Positions 37,006 to 46,306 of a DNA stretch of 64,000 nt are shown piece after piece. The notes under the pieces were generated by a model that saw nothing but the letters and a program-made list of their open reading frames with translations, ran no database searches and was not told the origin of the DNA. Source of the DNA: Flavobacteriales bacterium (GTDB lineage Bacteria > Bacteroidota > Bacteroidia > Flavobacteriales > Flavobacteriaceae); NCBI GenBank assembly GCA_026993355.1, contig JALWTX010000013.1, forward strand, positions 62,001-126,000, in the 5' to 3' direction. The position numbers and the translations under genes are program-made. The first letter of the stretch is position 1; each line of letters opens with the position of its first letter.

Positions 37006-39318
37006 CTATTGTTCTACTTTAATCAAGGCTTTTTTCTTGGCTTTATTCCGTTTTTCTTGCATTTGTGCATCAATAACAGCTACAACTGTCATATTGACGA
37101 TTTCATCGGCTGTAGAACCGAGTTGTATAATATGTACCGGTTTATTCATTCCCATTAAAATTGGCCCTACCATTTGTGCACCCGTTAACTCTTTGATCAT
37201 TCTGTAAGAAATATTTGAGGCATCGAGGTTAGGAAAAATAAGTGTGTTGATCTTTTTGTTGACCAAGGTTGAAAATGGAAAAGTTTCTTTTAAGAGTTTT
37301 TTATTTAAAGCAAAATCAGCTTGCATTTCTCCGTCAATGGTCAAATTTGGATATTTTTCTTTGAGAATTTCGGTTGCCTTTTTCATTTTTTGGGCATCAG
37401 GATGTTTAGATGAACCAAAGTTTGAATAGGATAGTAAAGCAATATTAGGTTTTAAACGGAATATTTTCAGCACATCTTTCATCATGGAAGCCATATTGAC
37501 GATATCATTAACATCCGGATTGATGACGATAGATGAGTCGGTAAAAAATAAAGGGCCTTTTTTGGTGATGAGTAGCGTGGTAGCAAAAACTTTGTCAACA
37601 TTGGGTCTTTTGCCAATGACTTGAATCATGGGTTTGAAAATCGTTTTAAAACTACGCGAATAACCCGAAATTATGGCATCAGCCTGTCCTGTTTCGACCA
37701 TCATGGCGCCAAAATAATTTCGATTTCGCATAAGTTTTCGCGCCTCCAGAAGGGTAATGCCTTTACGCTGATTTCTTTCCCAGAACCGGTTAGCAAAATC
37801 TTCCACCATTTCATTGGCTTCGGATGAAATTATATCGATTATCGGAAGATCTTCAACATAGTCCAATTCCTTTTTAAGCTCTTCAATAGTTTCCTTATTC
37901 CCTAATAAAATCGGTTTGGCAATGCCTTCTTCATGGGCAATATAAGCCGCTTTTAATACTTCCGGCAAATCGGCTTCCGGGTAAACTACTGTTTTCGGAT
38001 CCTTTTTGGCCTGGTTGGTAATCATCCTGATTTGTTTACTTTCAATGCCTAAACGTTCGATGAGTTCTTCTTCATATTTTTTAAAATCCTCAATGGGTTT
38101 TCTGGCAACACCGCTGTCCATTGCTGCTTTGGCTATAGCCGGTGGAATTTTGTAAATCAACCGGGGGTCAAAAGGTTTGGGTATAATATATTCTCTACCG
38201 AAAGCCAAATGTTTTTCTTGGTAAGCGGCATTGACTTGTTCCGGAACAGATTCTTTAGCCAATTCGGCCAGCGCATATACGGCAGCCAGTTTCATTTGTT
38301 CATTAATGGCTTTGGCACGAACATCTAAAGCACCACGGAAAATAAATGGGAAACCCAACACATTGTTAACTTGGTTGGGATAATCTGACCGGCCTGTGGC
38401 CATTATAATGTCTTTTCTTACTTTGGTTGCAAAATTATAATCTACTTCCGGTGTCGGGTTGGCCAACGCAAACACAATAGGATTTGGGGCCATAGACTTT
38501 AAATGCTTTTCATTTAAGATATTGCCGACAGATAAACCGACAAACACATCGGCATTTATCATGGCTTCATCTAAAGTGTGAATATCTCTGTCGGTCGCAA
38601 AAAGTTTTTTTTGTGCCGATAAGTTTTCACGGTCGCTTCTGATAACACCTTTGCTGTCAAGCATGACAATATTTTCTTTTTTGACACCCAAAGATTGGTA
38701 TAATTTGGTGCAAGATACAGCTGCAGCGCCGGCACCATTGATGACAATTTTAATGTCTGATAGTTTTTTTCCGGCCAGTTCAACGGCATTGAGCAAGGCT
38801 GCTGACGAAATAATAGCAGTGCCGTGTTGGTCATCATGCATCACCGGAATGTCTAATTCTTTTATTAAGCGTTCTTCAATTTCAAAAGCCTCGGGCGCTT
38901 TAATGTCTTCTAAATTAATGCCGCCAAAAGTTGGCGCAATATTTTTAACGGTTTCGATAAATGCATCAATATTTTCGGTATCGACTTCGATATCGAAAAC
39001 GTCAATGTCAGCAAATATTTTAAAGAGTAAACCTTTACCTTCCATAACCGGTTTGCCGGCTTCGGCACCTATATTTCCTAAGCCTAATACAGCCGTACCA
39101 TTGGATATGACAGCAACGAGATTGCCTTTATTGGTGTAATTGTAAACATCATCCGGATTTGCATGTATTTCCATACAAGGGATCGCGACCCCCGGTGAGT
39201 AAGCCAAGGATAAATCCCTTTGGGTAGAATGTTTTTTAGTAGGAACTACCTCAATTTTTCCCGGGCGTGGCTCCATATGATATTTTAATGCTTCTTTTCT
39301 GAGTCTTTTTTCTTTCAT
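37006..39318 (-). CDS. maeB: NADP-type malic enzyme with phosphotransacetylase-like domain (MaeB)
   Basis: This 770-residue protein decarboxylates malate to pyruvate with NAD(P) reduction. The malic enzyme part (about residues 1-430) has LAYSPGVAIPC, GNLVAVISNGTAVLGLGNIG and the nucleotide-binding VINGAGAAAVSC. The C-terminal 340 residues form a phosphotransacetylase-like domain (ISGYSRSFKT and GPILMGMNKPVHI), which in this enzyme class is regulatory and not catalytic. The gene is divergent from etfBA across a 300-base spacer. Confidence 0.94.
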   Translation of the reverse strand: MKEKRLRKEALKYHMEPRPGKIEVVPTKKHSTQRDLSLAYSPGVAIPCMEIHANPDDVYNYTNKGNLVAVISNGTAVLGLGNIGAEAGKPVMEGKGLLFKIFADIDVFDIEVDTENIDAFIETVKNIAPTFGGINLEDIKAPEAFEIEERLIKELDIPVMHDDQHGTAIISSAALLNAVELAGKKLSDIKIVINGAGAAAVSCTKLYQSLGVKKENIVMLDSKGVIRSDRENLSAQKKLFATDRDIHTLDEAMINADVFVGLSVGNILNEKHLKSMAPNPIVFALANPTPEVDYNFATKVRKDIIMATGRSDYPNQVNNVLGFPFIFRGALDVRAKAINEQMKLAAVYALAELAKESVPEQVNAAYQEKHLAFGREYIIPKPFDPRLIYKIPPAIAKAAMDSGVARKPIEDFKKYEEELIERLGIESKQIRMITNQAKKDPKTVVYPEADLPEVLKAAYIAHEEGIAKPILLGNKETIEELKKELDYVEDLPIIDIISSEANEMVEDFANRFWERNQRKGITLLEARKLMRNRNYFGAMMVETGQADAIISGYSRSFKTIFKPMIQVIGKRPNVDKVFATTLLITKKGPLFFTDSSIVINPDVNDIVNMASMMKDVLKIFRLKPNIALLSYSNFGSSKHPDAQKMKKATEILKEKYPNLTIDGEMQADFALNKKLLKETFPFSTLVNKKINTLIFPNLDASNISYRMIKELTGAQMVGPILMGMNKPVHIIQLGSTADEIVNMTVVAVIDAQMQEKRNKAKKKALIKVEQ

Positions 39319-39618
39319 TTTATTAACTTTTAGCCTAAGCTTTGGTTTTCTATATGCAAATTTAAGGGCTATCGCTTATAAAAAAATGTAAAATGTTCTT
39401 TTTTTTAAAATTATTTTGAGTTGCCGTAAAGGAATTTATTTTTTTGGAATATATGCCATTTATATTGAATATAAAATTAAAAACAAACGCCAAAACTGAT
39501 AATTTTTTAATTTTACAAAAAATTTATTATGCGTGCATAATAAATTCAAAATAAAATTGTAAATTCGTATCGATTAAAATTCAGGGTTTATTCCATTAAA
39601 AATCAAAAAAATAAGCAT
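39319..39618. promoter_or_regulatory. Divergent control region of maeB and etfBA
   Basis: This 300-base AT-rich spacer has no gene. TAAATTTG on the minus strand (39364-39357) is a -7-like element for maeB. A perfect palindrome sits at 39521-39546, about 70 bases before the etfB ATG. No other clear structure was seen. Confidence 0.6.
39521..39546. promoter_or_regulatory. Perfect 12-2-12 palindrome, probable operator of etfBA
   Basis: The half-site aatttattatgc is repeated exactly in inverted orientation around a GT centre, giving a core TTATGC-N2-GCATAA. The size and symmetry are those of a site for a dimeric repressor (TetR-type or similar). It lies upstream of the etfB promoter region and no T run follows, so a terminator is unlikely. 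The cognate regulator is not in the window. Confidence 0.6.
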
Positions 39619-40371
39619 ATGAAAATATTATTTTTAATGAGCAGTGTTCCCGACACTACTTCAAAAATTAACTTTACAGACAATGATACTAAATTTGATG
39701 AATCGGGAATTCAGTTTGTCATTAATCCACATGATGAGTTTGGCTTAACCAAAGCAGTTCAAATTAAAGAAAAAAACGGTGCCGAAATCACAGTATTAAA
39801 TGTAGGTACGGCAAAAACAGAGCCTGTTATCAGAAAAGTTTTAGCCATTGGTGCCGATAAAGCTGTACGAATAGATGCCGAACCACTTGACTCATATTTT
39901 ACGGCGGTGCAAATAGCTGATTACATCAAAAAACACAATGATTTTGATTTAATTATTGCCGGAAAAGAGTCTTTGGATTATAATGGCGCCATGGTGCATG
40001 GTTTGGTAGCCGGTATGACCGGTTTAAAATTTGTGAACGCGGTGATGGGGTTAGAACTCAAAGATGACAAAACAGTGGAGGTAGCCCGTGAAATAGATGG
40101 CGGAAAAGAATACATCGAAACAACTTTGCCGTTAATTATAGGCGGACAGAAAGGTTTGGTTAAAGAAGAAGAATTGCGTATTCCGAACATGCGTGGTATA
40201 ATGATGGCGCGTAAAAAACCTTTAGAAGTACTTCCTCCGGTTGATGCTCCTGTTCGTACCAAAATCGATAAATATGAAAAGCCGGCTCCGAAAGGTGCTA
40301 TTAAATTAGTCGATAAAGATAACCTGGATGAACTAATTGATTTGTTACACAACGAAGCGAAGGTTATTTAA
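39619..40371 (+). CDS. etfB: Electron transfer flavoprotein beta subunit
   Basis: The 250-residue protein binds AMP and forms the ETF heterodimer that takes electrons from acyl-CoA dehydrogenases. The start MKILFLMSSVPDTTSKI, the INPHDEFGLTKAVQI segment and the C-terminal MRGIMMARKKPLEV fit the EtfB family. It is followed 28 bases later by etfA. A palindrome upstream suggests repression, perhaps lifted when fatty acids are used (inference). Confidence 0.94.
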   Translation: MKILFLMSSVPDTTSKINFTDNDTKFDESGIQFVINPHDEFGLTKAVQIKEKNGAEITVLNVGTAKTEPVIRKVLAIGADKAVRIDAEPLDSYFTAVQIADYIKKHNDFDLIIAGKESLDYNGAMVHGLVAGMTGLKFVNAVMGLELKDDKTVEVAREIDGGKEYIETTLPLIIGGQKGLVKEEELRIPNMRGIMMARKKPLEVLPPVDAPVRTKIDKYEKPAPKGAIKLVDKDNLDELIDLLHNEAKVI

Positions 40372-40399
40372 TTTAATGTTTAACTAAAAAATTATTATT

Positions 40400-41365
40400 A
40401 TGTATATCTTAATATATGCAGAATCACAAAATGGAAAAGTTGCTAAGAGTGCTAAAGAATTAGCTTCTTATGCTAAAGCTTATGCCGATAAAACAGGACA
40501 AGAAGTATTTGCTGTAGGTGCAGGTCTTGAAGATGCCGGTGAATTGTTTAAATATGGTGTGAATAAAGTTTTGACGGTCGAAAATGAGACTTTGAAACAA
40601 TTTAATGCTTTTGCACATGCACAAATGGTAGCCGATGCTGCCAAAAAAAACGACGCAAATTTGGTGTTAATTAGTTCCAGTAATGATGCGGTTTATATGG
40701 GACCTGTGTTGGCAGACTTGTTAGATGCAGGTTATGTTTCTCAAGTTATTTCATTGCCCGAAGAAAGTGATACTTTTATAGTGAAACGCAAAGTCTTTTC
40801 TAATAAAGGAATTGCCTACACAGAAGTTTTAACGGATAATAAATTATTGCGCATTGCCAAAAACTCTTTTGAGGTTATAGAAAAACCGGTAGAAGGTACT
40901 CTTGAAAAATTTGAGCCTGAAGTCGATTTAAGTGTTTATGATGAATATAAAGTTGTTAAAGTAGATAAGGCTACAGGTAAAATTTCTTTATCGGATGCCG
41001 ATATTGTTGTCTCTGCCGGACGTGGCTTAAAAGGCCCTGAAAATTGGGGAATGATAGAAGAATTAGCCGATGTTTTAGGGGCGGCCACGGCTTGTTCTAA
41101 GCCTGTTGCCGACTTGGGCTGGCGTCCACATCAAGAGCACGTGGGGCAAACAGGTAAACAAATTGCGCCTAACCTGTACATTGCCGTAGGTATATCCGGC
41201 GCTATACAACATTTGGCAGGAGTAAACGGGTCCAAAAATATGGTTGTTATTAATAATGATCCGGAAGCGCCTTTCTTCAAAGCAGCCGATTATGGTGTTG
41301 TTGGTGATGCTTTTGAAGTGGTTCCCAAACTAATTGAAAAAATAAAAGCTTTTAAAAAGCAGTAG
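40400..41365 (+). CDS. etfA: Electron transfer flavoprotein alpha subunit
   Basis: The 321-residue partner of EtfB binds FAD. The C-terminal FAD domain has [14 protein letters not shown], then [16 protein letters not shown], then [15 protein letters not shown] and [19 protein letters not shown], all standard. The heterodimer passes electrons from acyl-CoA dehydrogenases to ETF-quinone oxidoreductase. The operon ends at a strong hairpin. Confidence 0.95.
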   Translation: MYILIYAESQNGKVAKSAKELASYAKAYADKTGQEVFAVGAGLEDAGELFKYGVNKVLTVENETLKQFNAFAHAQMVADAAKKNDANLVLISSSNDAVYMGPVLADLLDAGYVSQVISLPEESDTFIVKRKVFSNKGIAYTEVLTDNKLLRIAKNSFEVIEKPVEGTLEKFEPEVDLSVYDEYKVVKVDKATGKISLSDADIVVSAGRGLKGPENWGMIEELADVLGAATACSKPVADLGWRPHQEHVGQTGKQIAPNLYIAVGISGAIQHLAGVNGSKNMVVINNDPEAPFFKAADYGVVGDAFEVVPKLIEKIKAFKKQ

Positions 41366-41383
41366 ATATTGTTTTTAATCTTG

Positions 41384-41413
41384 AAAAAGCTGCCTCTTAA
41401 AGGTAGCTTTTTT
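41384..41413. terminator. Terminator between etfA and the LytTR regulator gene
   Basis: An 11- to 12-bp stem (aaaaagctgcct/aggtagcttttt) with one G-T pair and a 5-base loop has T runs on both strands. It serves the convergent ends of both genes. Confidence 0.8.
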
Positions 41414-42165
41414 TATGAAATATTAAGTGCTGTAAAAATATTTTTACGATGACTGCGCGAAATCGGAATAATTTTTTCATTGCTCAAAATCAATTCTCCC
41501 GAACCTTGTTTTATAAGGCCTTTGATTTCATTTAAATTAACAATATAGGATTTATGAATACGTAAGAAAACCGTATCAGGTAATAACTCTTCAATATGTT
41601 TAATATTTTTAGAAACAACGTGCTCATCTCCATTACGCATAAAAATAGTGGTATAGCTGCCATCAGATTTGCAATAGAGAATATCTTCATAATCGACTAA
41701 GATAATTTTATTGCTTAAACCTAAAGGTATTTTTTTTGTTTTTTGCAAGTTGTCTTTGACCAAATTGTTCAAAACAGTTTCAATATTTTTAGTGGAAGTT
41801 TGCGAAGTTTGTCTGTTTTTAATTTTCTCTATGGCTTGTGTTAAATCATCAGGATCAATGGGTTTTAACAAATAGTCAATGGCATTGGCTTTAAAGGCCT
41901 GTATGGCGTATTGATTATAGGCAGTGGTTATAATCAAATCAAAGTTTTTGTAATCTAATAATTGTAACAACTGAAAACCATCAATTTCAGGCATTTCTAT
42001 ATCCAAAAAAACCAAATCGGGTTTTAAATAATTAATTCCGCTAATGGCATCTTTCGGATTGGTAAAAGATTCTATAACCTTTACTTCTTGGCTAAAATTT
42101 TCAATCTCCCATTGCAAACTTTCAATGGCGAGTTGTTCATCATCAATTATAATTGCTTTGATCAT
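41413..42165 (-). CDS. LytTR-type response regulator without adjacent kinase
   Basis: The 250-residue protein has an N-terminal receiver domain (acidic D8/D9, phospho-acceptor D55 in FLDIEMPEIDG, K102-type lysine in DYLLKPID) and a C-terminal LytTR DNA-binding domain (about residues 150-250: ILYCKSDGSYTTIF, then FLRIHKSYIVNL). Partners are usually LytS-like (His_kinase) membrane proteins, but none is nearby. It is divergent from the surface-protein cluster that starts at 42532, with 366 bases between, so it may control that cluster. Confidence 0.9.
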   Translation of the reverse strand: MIKAIIIDDEQLAIESLQWEIENFSQEVKVIESFTNPKDAISGINYLKPDLVFLDIEMPEIDGFQLLQLLDYKNFDLIITTAYNQYAIQAFKANAIDYLLKPIDPDDLTQAIEKIKNRQTSQTSTKNIETVLNNLVKDNLQKTKKIPLGLSNKIILVDYEDILYCKSDGSYTTIFMRNGDEHVVSKNIKHIEELLPDTVFLRIHKSYIVNLNEIKGLIKQGSGELILSNEKIIPISRSHRKNIFTALNIS

Positions 42166-42531
42166 ATTCTGACAAATTTTTTTACTGATATAAATTTAAG
42201 AAAATTTTAGATATATACCTTGTCTTTTTGTTGAATATACAAATATGATTCAAGAACAGTCAATTTTAGGTTATGAAAAAACTTTCTTTTATGAAATAAA
42301 TCCGGACCATTTATAACAGTTATAATTTTTTTTTAGACTTATCTATATTTCTACAGGTTAATTAAAGTAAACCGAATCTAATTTTGATTTCATTTAATTT
42401 TTTCATTAAAAAATAGTTAGATAGTCAAATTAACCCTTTCGGGTGGTAAGAATTCATCCTTTAAAATGAGATTAAAATAAGCTTGTCAGTGTAATTTTGT
42501 TGTAGAAAATAAATTTTAAAAATACTTTCTA
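42166..42531. other. Divergent intergenic region ahead of the surface-protein cluster
   Basis: The 366 bases are AT-rich and hold no credible gene. TAATTTTG at 42492-42499 is a -7-like element 33 bases before the ATG at 42532, without a good TTG partner. A tiny hairpin accctttcgggt lies at 42433-42444. I found no convincing pair of LytTR direct repeats. Confidence 0.5.
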
Positions 42532-44994
42532 ATGAAAAAAATTATTTACTTATTTACATTCCTATTTGGAATATCCTCTTTTGCTCAAGGCGTACTTTGG
42601 CAAGAAGATTTTGAAGGAAATACAATCCCAAGCGATTGGACAACTTGGGGAAGTGGAGGAACATCAGAATGGTCTTTTGGAACCGGAGACTTTCCTTGGC
42701 ATGATGCAACAGACTGGAATTTTGATAACAATGCCGCAATTTTTAGCGACTATACCTCAGACGAAGATAGCCATAATATAAGAATTTTAGCAAGAACAGA
42801 ACAAGGAGTGGATGCTTCTAACTTCACTAATTTAAAATTAGAATTCTATGCATCTTTAAGAACATCCGGTTCTTATGGTAACGGCGAATTAATTGTATTG
42901 GTTTTTGATCAAAGTACTAATTCGTGGCGGCATATGGCCACCTACACTTCCGATGTAATTACGGCAGATATAGTTTTAGATTTAGAAGCCTATATGAATA
43001 CTTATCCCGGAATTGACCGTTCCGATTTAAGAGTTGGATTTAAATACGACGATTTAAACCATGGCATTACCTACGGAGCAGGAATTGCTTGGGTAAAAAT
43101 AACCGGAAATCCGATTAATGATACCTGTAGCAATGCAACACAAGTTACTTTGTCAAACGAACAAGGTACTTCTTTGCACAATCAAACTCTTTTAGGGACA
43201 TCCAATAATAATGGCGGTGTAGATGCTTGTAACAATGGTACTTATGATGGCGTTTGGTACACTTTTACGCCAACACACAGTTGGGGAATGAAAATTTTTA
43301 CCAGTAGCATACTTGCAGATAACTTAGAAGTTTATACCGGTTCTTGTGGAAATTTGTCTTGTGTCGATATAACAAAATCTGAGAATGGGCCTTACAGTTC
43401 AATTTATGAATTAGATGTTATTGCCGGTACGCAGTATTGGGTTAATGTCAGTAAATATGGTTTTTCACAAAGTGATTATAATACCTATGATGATACTTTT
43501 AACTTATCGTTTTTTTATAATCATCCAAGAAACGATGATAGAACACATCCGGAGATTATTAATCATTTTCCATACTCCAATACTCAATCCATTGATGGGA
43601 CGACTAATAATGATGATACAGCTACAAACGGATTTGTGACTATTTGTGCTCCGGGAATGAACGATGGCGTTTGGTACGATTTTTATGCACCTGCTGATGG
43701 GGAAATAAATATTGAGGCTATAGCCGGTCAAGTAGATTTGGAAATAGGCTTATACGAATTGAACGATCCAAATGAATTATCAGATTTTAGCAATTATTCT
43801 TGTGTGGGCAGTGCGGATAGTCACGGCTCAGGTAATGGCGAACTTTTAACAGCTCAAGTAACGGGAGGAAAACACTATATGATCAATCTAGGTGATTATT
43901 CCAGTACGGCAAATCATATTGAGGAGGGTAATTTATCTTTAAATGTATATTATTCTGCACCGGCTAATAATAATTGCAGTCAAGCTCAAGAATTAAATCT
44001 CAATCAAACTGTGCAAGGCTCGACGGCAGGTGCAGATGCCAGTATTACAACTTGTGGAAATACCGTAAATGATTTAGGGGTTTGGTATCATTTTGTATCA
44101 ACATATGGTGGAATGGTAAGTATTGATGTCGCTGATACAAATCATAGCGCAAATGTGGCAGTCCTGACGGGTGATTGTGCGAATTTAACCTGTGATTTTA
44201 ATATTCAAGATTATAATCCTTATGCAGAATTTGAAACCCAAATAGGAGCAGCCTATTATATTTATGTATCTACCGATGATGATGAAATTACAAATTTTAG
44301 TTTGACAATAAACGGAATTCCTCCTCAAAACGATGAGGCCTCAGGGGCCATAGAAATACCGGTAAATGGCATTGGTGTAACTTGCACCAACCCTACAATA
44401 GTTTGGAATGCAAATGGTGTAACCGATTCTTCTCCTATAAACGGCACACCTTCTTGTGGTAATTATGCCGGAGGCGATTCTTGGTATAAATTTGTTGCAC
44501 CAAATTCAGGTGGAATAAAAATTAACAGACCAAATGATGGAGATTGGGGCGCTTTGGGTTATGCCATTTATGATTCAGAAACAAGTAGCTCAACTTTAAC
44601 TTGTGGGGTGATAGCACAAGGAGTTACTTCAAGTGGCAATATTACCGGTTTAACACCTAATAATTATTATTGGCTGCGGTTGTGGGAATGGAATAATAAT
44701 GATTTTGGTTCTGTAGGTATTTGTTTGCAAGAAGTTACGACCGCAAGCACTGAAGATTTGTCCCTATTTAATGTGGAATTTTATCCTAATCCGATTGAAA
44801 ACATCTTGCATATACGATCAGATGAACCGATGGATAATATTAAAATATTTTCTTTATTAGGACAACAAGTTTATCAAAAAGAAATTGATAATACTGAAGA
44901 TAATATTGAATTGTCCGGATTAGCACCGGGTATTTATTATTTAAAAATACAAGTTGATCATCAATCTGGCATATATAAAATTGTAAAACAATAA
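42532..44994 (+). CDS. Large T9SS-exported surface protein with four PPC-like repeats
   Basis: The 820-residue protein has a signal peptide (cleavage after SSFAQ). A jelly-roll-like domain covers about residues 20-190. Four divergent beta-sandwich repeats of about 130 residues follow, each with a cysteine pair and a GVWY or DSWY-F motif (NDGVWYDFYAP, DLGVWYHFVS, GGDSWYKFVAP). The last 80 residues are a type A T9SS sorting domain (FYPNPIENILHI, then LAPGIYYLKIQ). Binding of polysaccharide or cell partners is typical for such repeats, but no catalytic site is visible. It is first in a run of secreted proteins. Confidence 0.82.
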   Translation: MKKIIYLFTFLFGISSFAQGVLWQEDFEGNTIPSDWTTWGSGGTSEWSFGTGDFPWHDATDWNFDNNAAIFSDYTSDEDSHNIRILARTEQGVDASNFTNLKLEFYASLRTSGSYGNGELIVLVFDQSTNSWRHMATYTSDVITADIVLDLEAYMNTYPGIDRSDLRVGFKYDDLNHGITYGAGIAWVKITGNPINDTCSNATQVTLSNEQGTSLHNQTLLGTSNNNGGVDACNNGTYDGVWYTFTPTHSWGMKIFTSSILADNLEVYTGSCGNLSCVDITKSENGPYSSIYELDVIAGTQYWVNVSKYGFSQSDYNTYDDTFNLSFFYNHPRNDDRTHPEIINHFPYSNTQSIDGTTNNDDTATNGFVTICAPGMNDGVWYDFYAPADGEINIEAIAGQVDLEIGLYELNDPNELSDFSNYSCVGSADSHGSGNGELLTAQVTGGKHYMINLGDYSSTANHIEEGNLSLNVYYSAPANNNCSQAQELNLNQTVQGSTAGADASITTCGNTVNDLGVWYHFVSTYGGMVSIDVADTNHSANVAVLTGDCANLTCDFNIQDYNPYAEFETQIGAAYYIYVSTDDDEITNFSLTINGIPPQNDEASGAIEIPVNGIGVTCTNPTIVWNANGVTDSSPINGTPSCGNYAGGDSWYKFVAPNSGGIKINRPNDGDWGALGYAIYDSETSSSTLTCGVIAQGVTSSGNITGLTPNNYYWLRLWEWNNNDFGSVGICLQEVTTASTEDLSLFNVEFYPNPIENILHIRSDEPMDNIKIFSLLGQQVYQKEIDNTEDNIELSGLAPGIYYLKIQVDHQSGIYKIVKQ

Positions 44995-45015
44995 ATCTAC
45001 AAATAAGAATTCATT

Positions 45016-46290
45016 ATGAAAGCTATAATTAAAACCTTATTTATTTTAACGTTTTTTTTGATAACACCGCAGCAATCTGAAGCACAATTTTTTAAAAAAC
45101 TCGTGAAGCATGCACAAGAAAAAATAAAATCGGAAGCCGAACGACGATCCGAAAGACGTGTCGACAAAGGTATTGACAAAACATTTGACAAAGCCGAAAA
45201 CGAAATTGACGGTAAACACAAAAAATCGAAAGAAAAAAAATCGGCAAAAAAAACTAAATCACAACAATCAAGTGATAGTGATCCCGAAACCACTTCCGGC
45301 AAATCGTCCAAAGCCAAAAAACACAATTTGGTTTGGAGTAGATATGATTTTGTCCCCGGTGACACGGTGATTTTTGAGGACGGACCAAGTCCCGATGAAG
45401 AAAACGGTGAATTCCCGAGCCGGTGGGATTTATATCAAGGTGGTGCCGAGATAGCGGAATTTGACGGTGAACCGGTTATTACCTTTATCACGGATTCCGG
45501 TAATATGTACAGAAAAGGAATTGTACCCTACTTAAAAAACGCTGAACAAGATTATTTACCGGATGTGTTTACCATTGAATTTGATGCTTATTATAAACCA
45601 AATGTCTATAATGAAAGGTATTATCTGACGTTATATGACCGTAAAAATCAATCTTATTGTTGTTCGCAAATAGAGATTTATGTTAATAGTGTTAGTTGCG
45701 GAGACTCTGAAGGCTCTTTAAAAGGAAAAGAAAGGAGTAACCGGGATCCGGAAGGTGGTTGGCGTCATATAGCTGTTGCTTACACCAAAGGGAAACTCAA
45801 AGTATATTTAGACGACCAACGATTAATCAACATTCCGCATTTTGAAGGCAATCCTACCGGTGTAACCGTTACTGCTACTGATGAAAATATGTATATCAAA
45901 AACTTCCGTATCGCTAAAGGAGGTGTCAAATATTACAAACGGGTTTTATCTGATGGTAAAATCATCGTCAACGGCATCAAATTCGATGTCAATAAAGCTA
46001 CGCTCAAACCCGAAAGTATGGGACCCATCAACCGTATTTATAAGTTGATGAAAAAACAACCCGACCTTAAATTCAGCGTCGAAGGTCACACCGACAGCGA
46101 CGGCGATGAAGCTTTCAATATGAAGCTTTCAAAAGCACGTGCCAAAACCGTGATGGATAAATTAATTTCAATGGGAATAGACAAATCCAGATTAAAATAT
46201 ACCGGTTGGGGTGAAAGCAAACCCATAGATACCAATGCCACACCCGAAGGTAAGGCAAATAACCGAAGAGTTGAGTTTGTTAAATTTTAA
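45016..46290 (+). CDS. OmpA-family protein with internal concanavalin-like domain
   Basis: The 424-residue protein has a signal peptide (about residues 1-24) and a highly charged Lys/Glu/Ser region up to about residue 105. A beta-rich domain resembling a LamG/concanavalin fold spans about 110-310 (GGWRHIAVAYTKGKLKVYLDD). The C-terminal OmpA domain (about 318-424) has SVEGHTDSDGD and NNRRVEFVKF, the aspartate and arginine that hold diaminopimelate of peptidoglycan. It should be exported, anchored to the wall, and may bind a glycan. It is 21 bases from the previous gene and 16 from the next. Confidence 0.82.
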   Translation: MKAIIKTLFILTFFLITPQQSEAQFFKKLVKHAQEKIKSEAERRSERRVDKGIDKTFDKAENEIDGKHKKSKEKKSAKKTKSQQSSDSDPETTSGKSSKAKKHNLVWSRYDFVPGDTVIFEDGPSPDEENGEFPSRWDLYQGGAEIAEFDGEPVITFITDSGNMYRKGIVPYLKNAEQDYLPDVFTIEFDAYYKPNVYNERYYLTLYDRKNQSYCCSQIEIYVNSVSCGDSEGSLKGKERSNRDPEGGWRHIAVAYTKGKLKVYLDDQRLINIPHFEGNPTGVTVTATDENMYIKNFRIAKGGVKYYKRVLSDGKIIVNGIKFDVNKATLKPESMGPINRIYKLMKKQPDLKFSVEGHTDSDGDEAFNMKLSKARAKTVMDKLISMGIDKSRLKYTGWGESKPIDTNATPEGKANNRRVEFVKF

Positions 46291-46306
46291 AACTTATAAA
46301 AATCTT

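Noticed and set aside
38651-39139. 162-codon plus-strand open frame
   Set aside because: It is antisense to the conserved NAD-binding part of maeB and its composition is that of a reversed coding strand.
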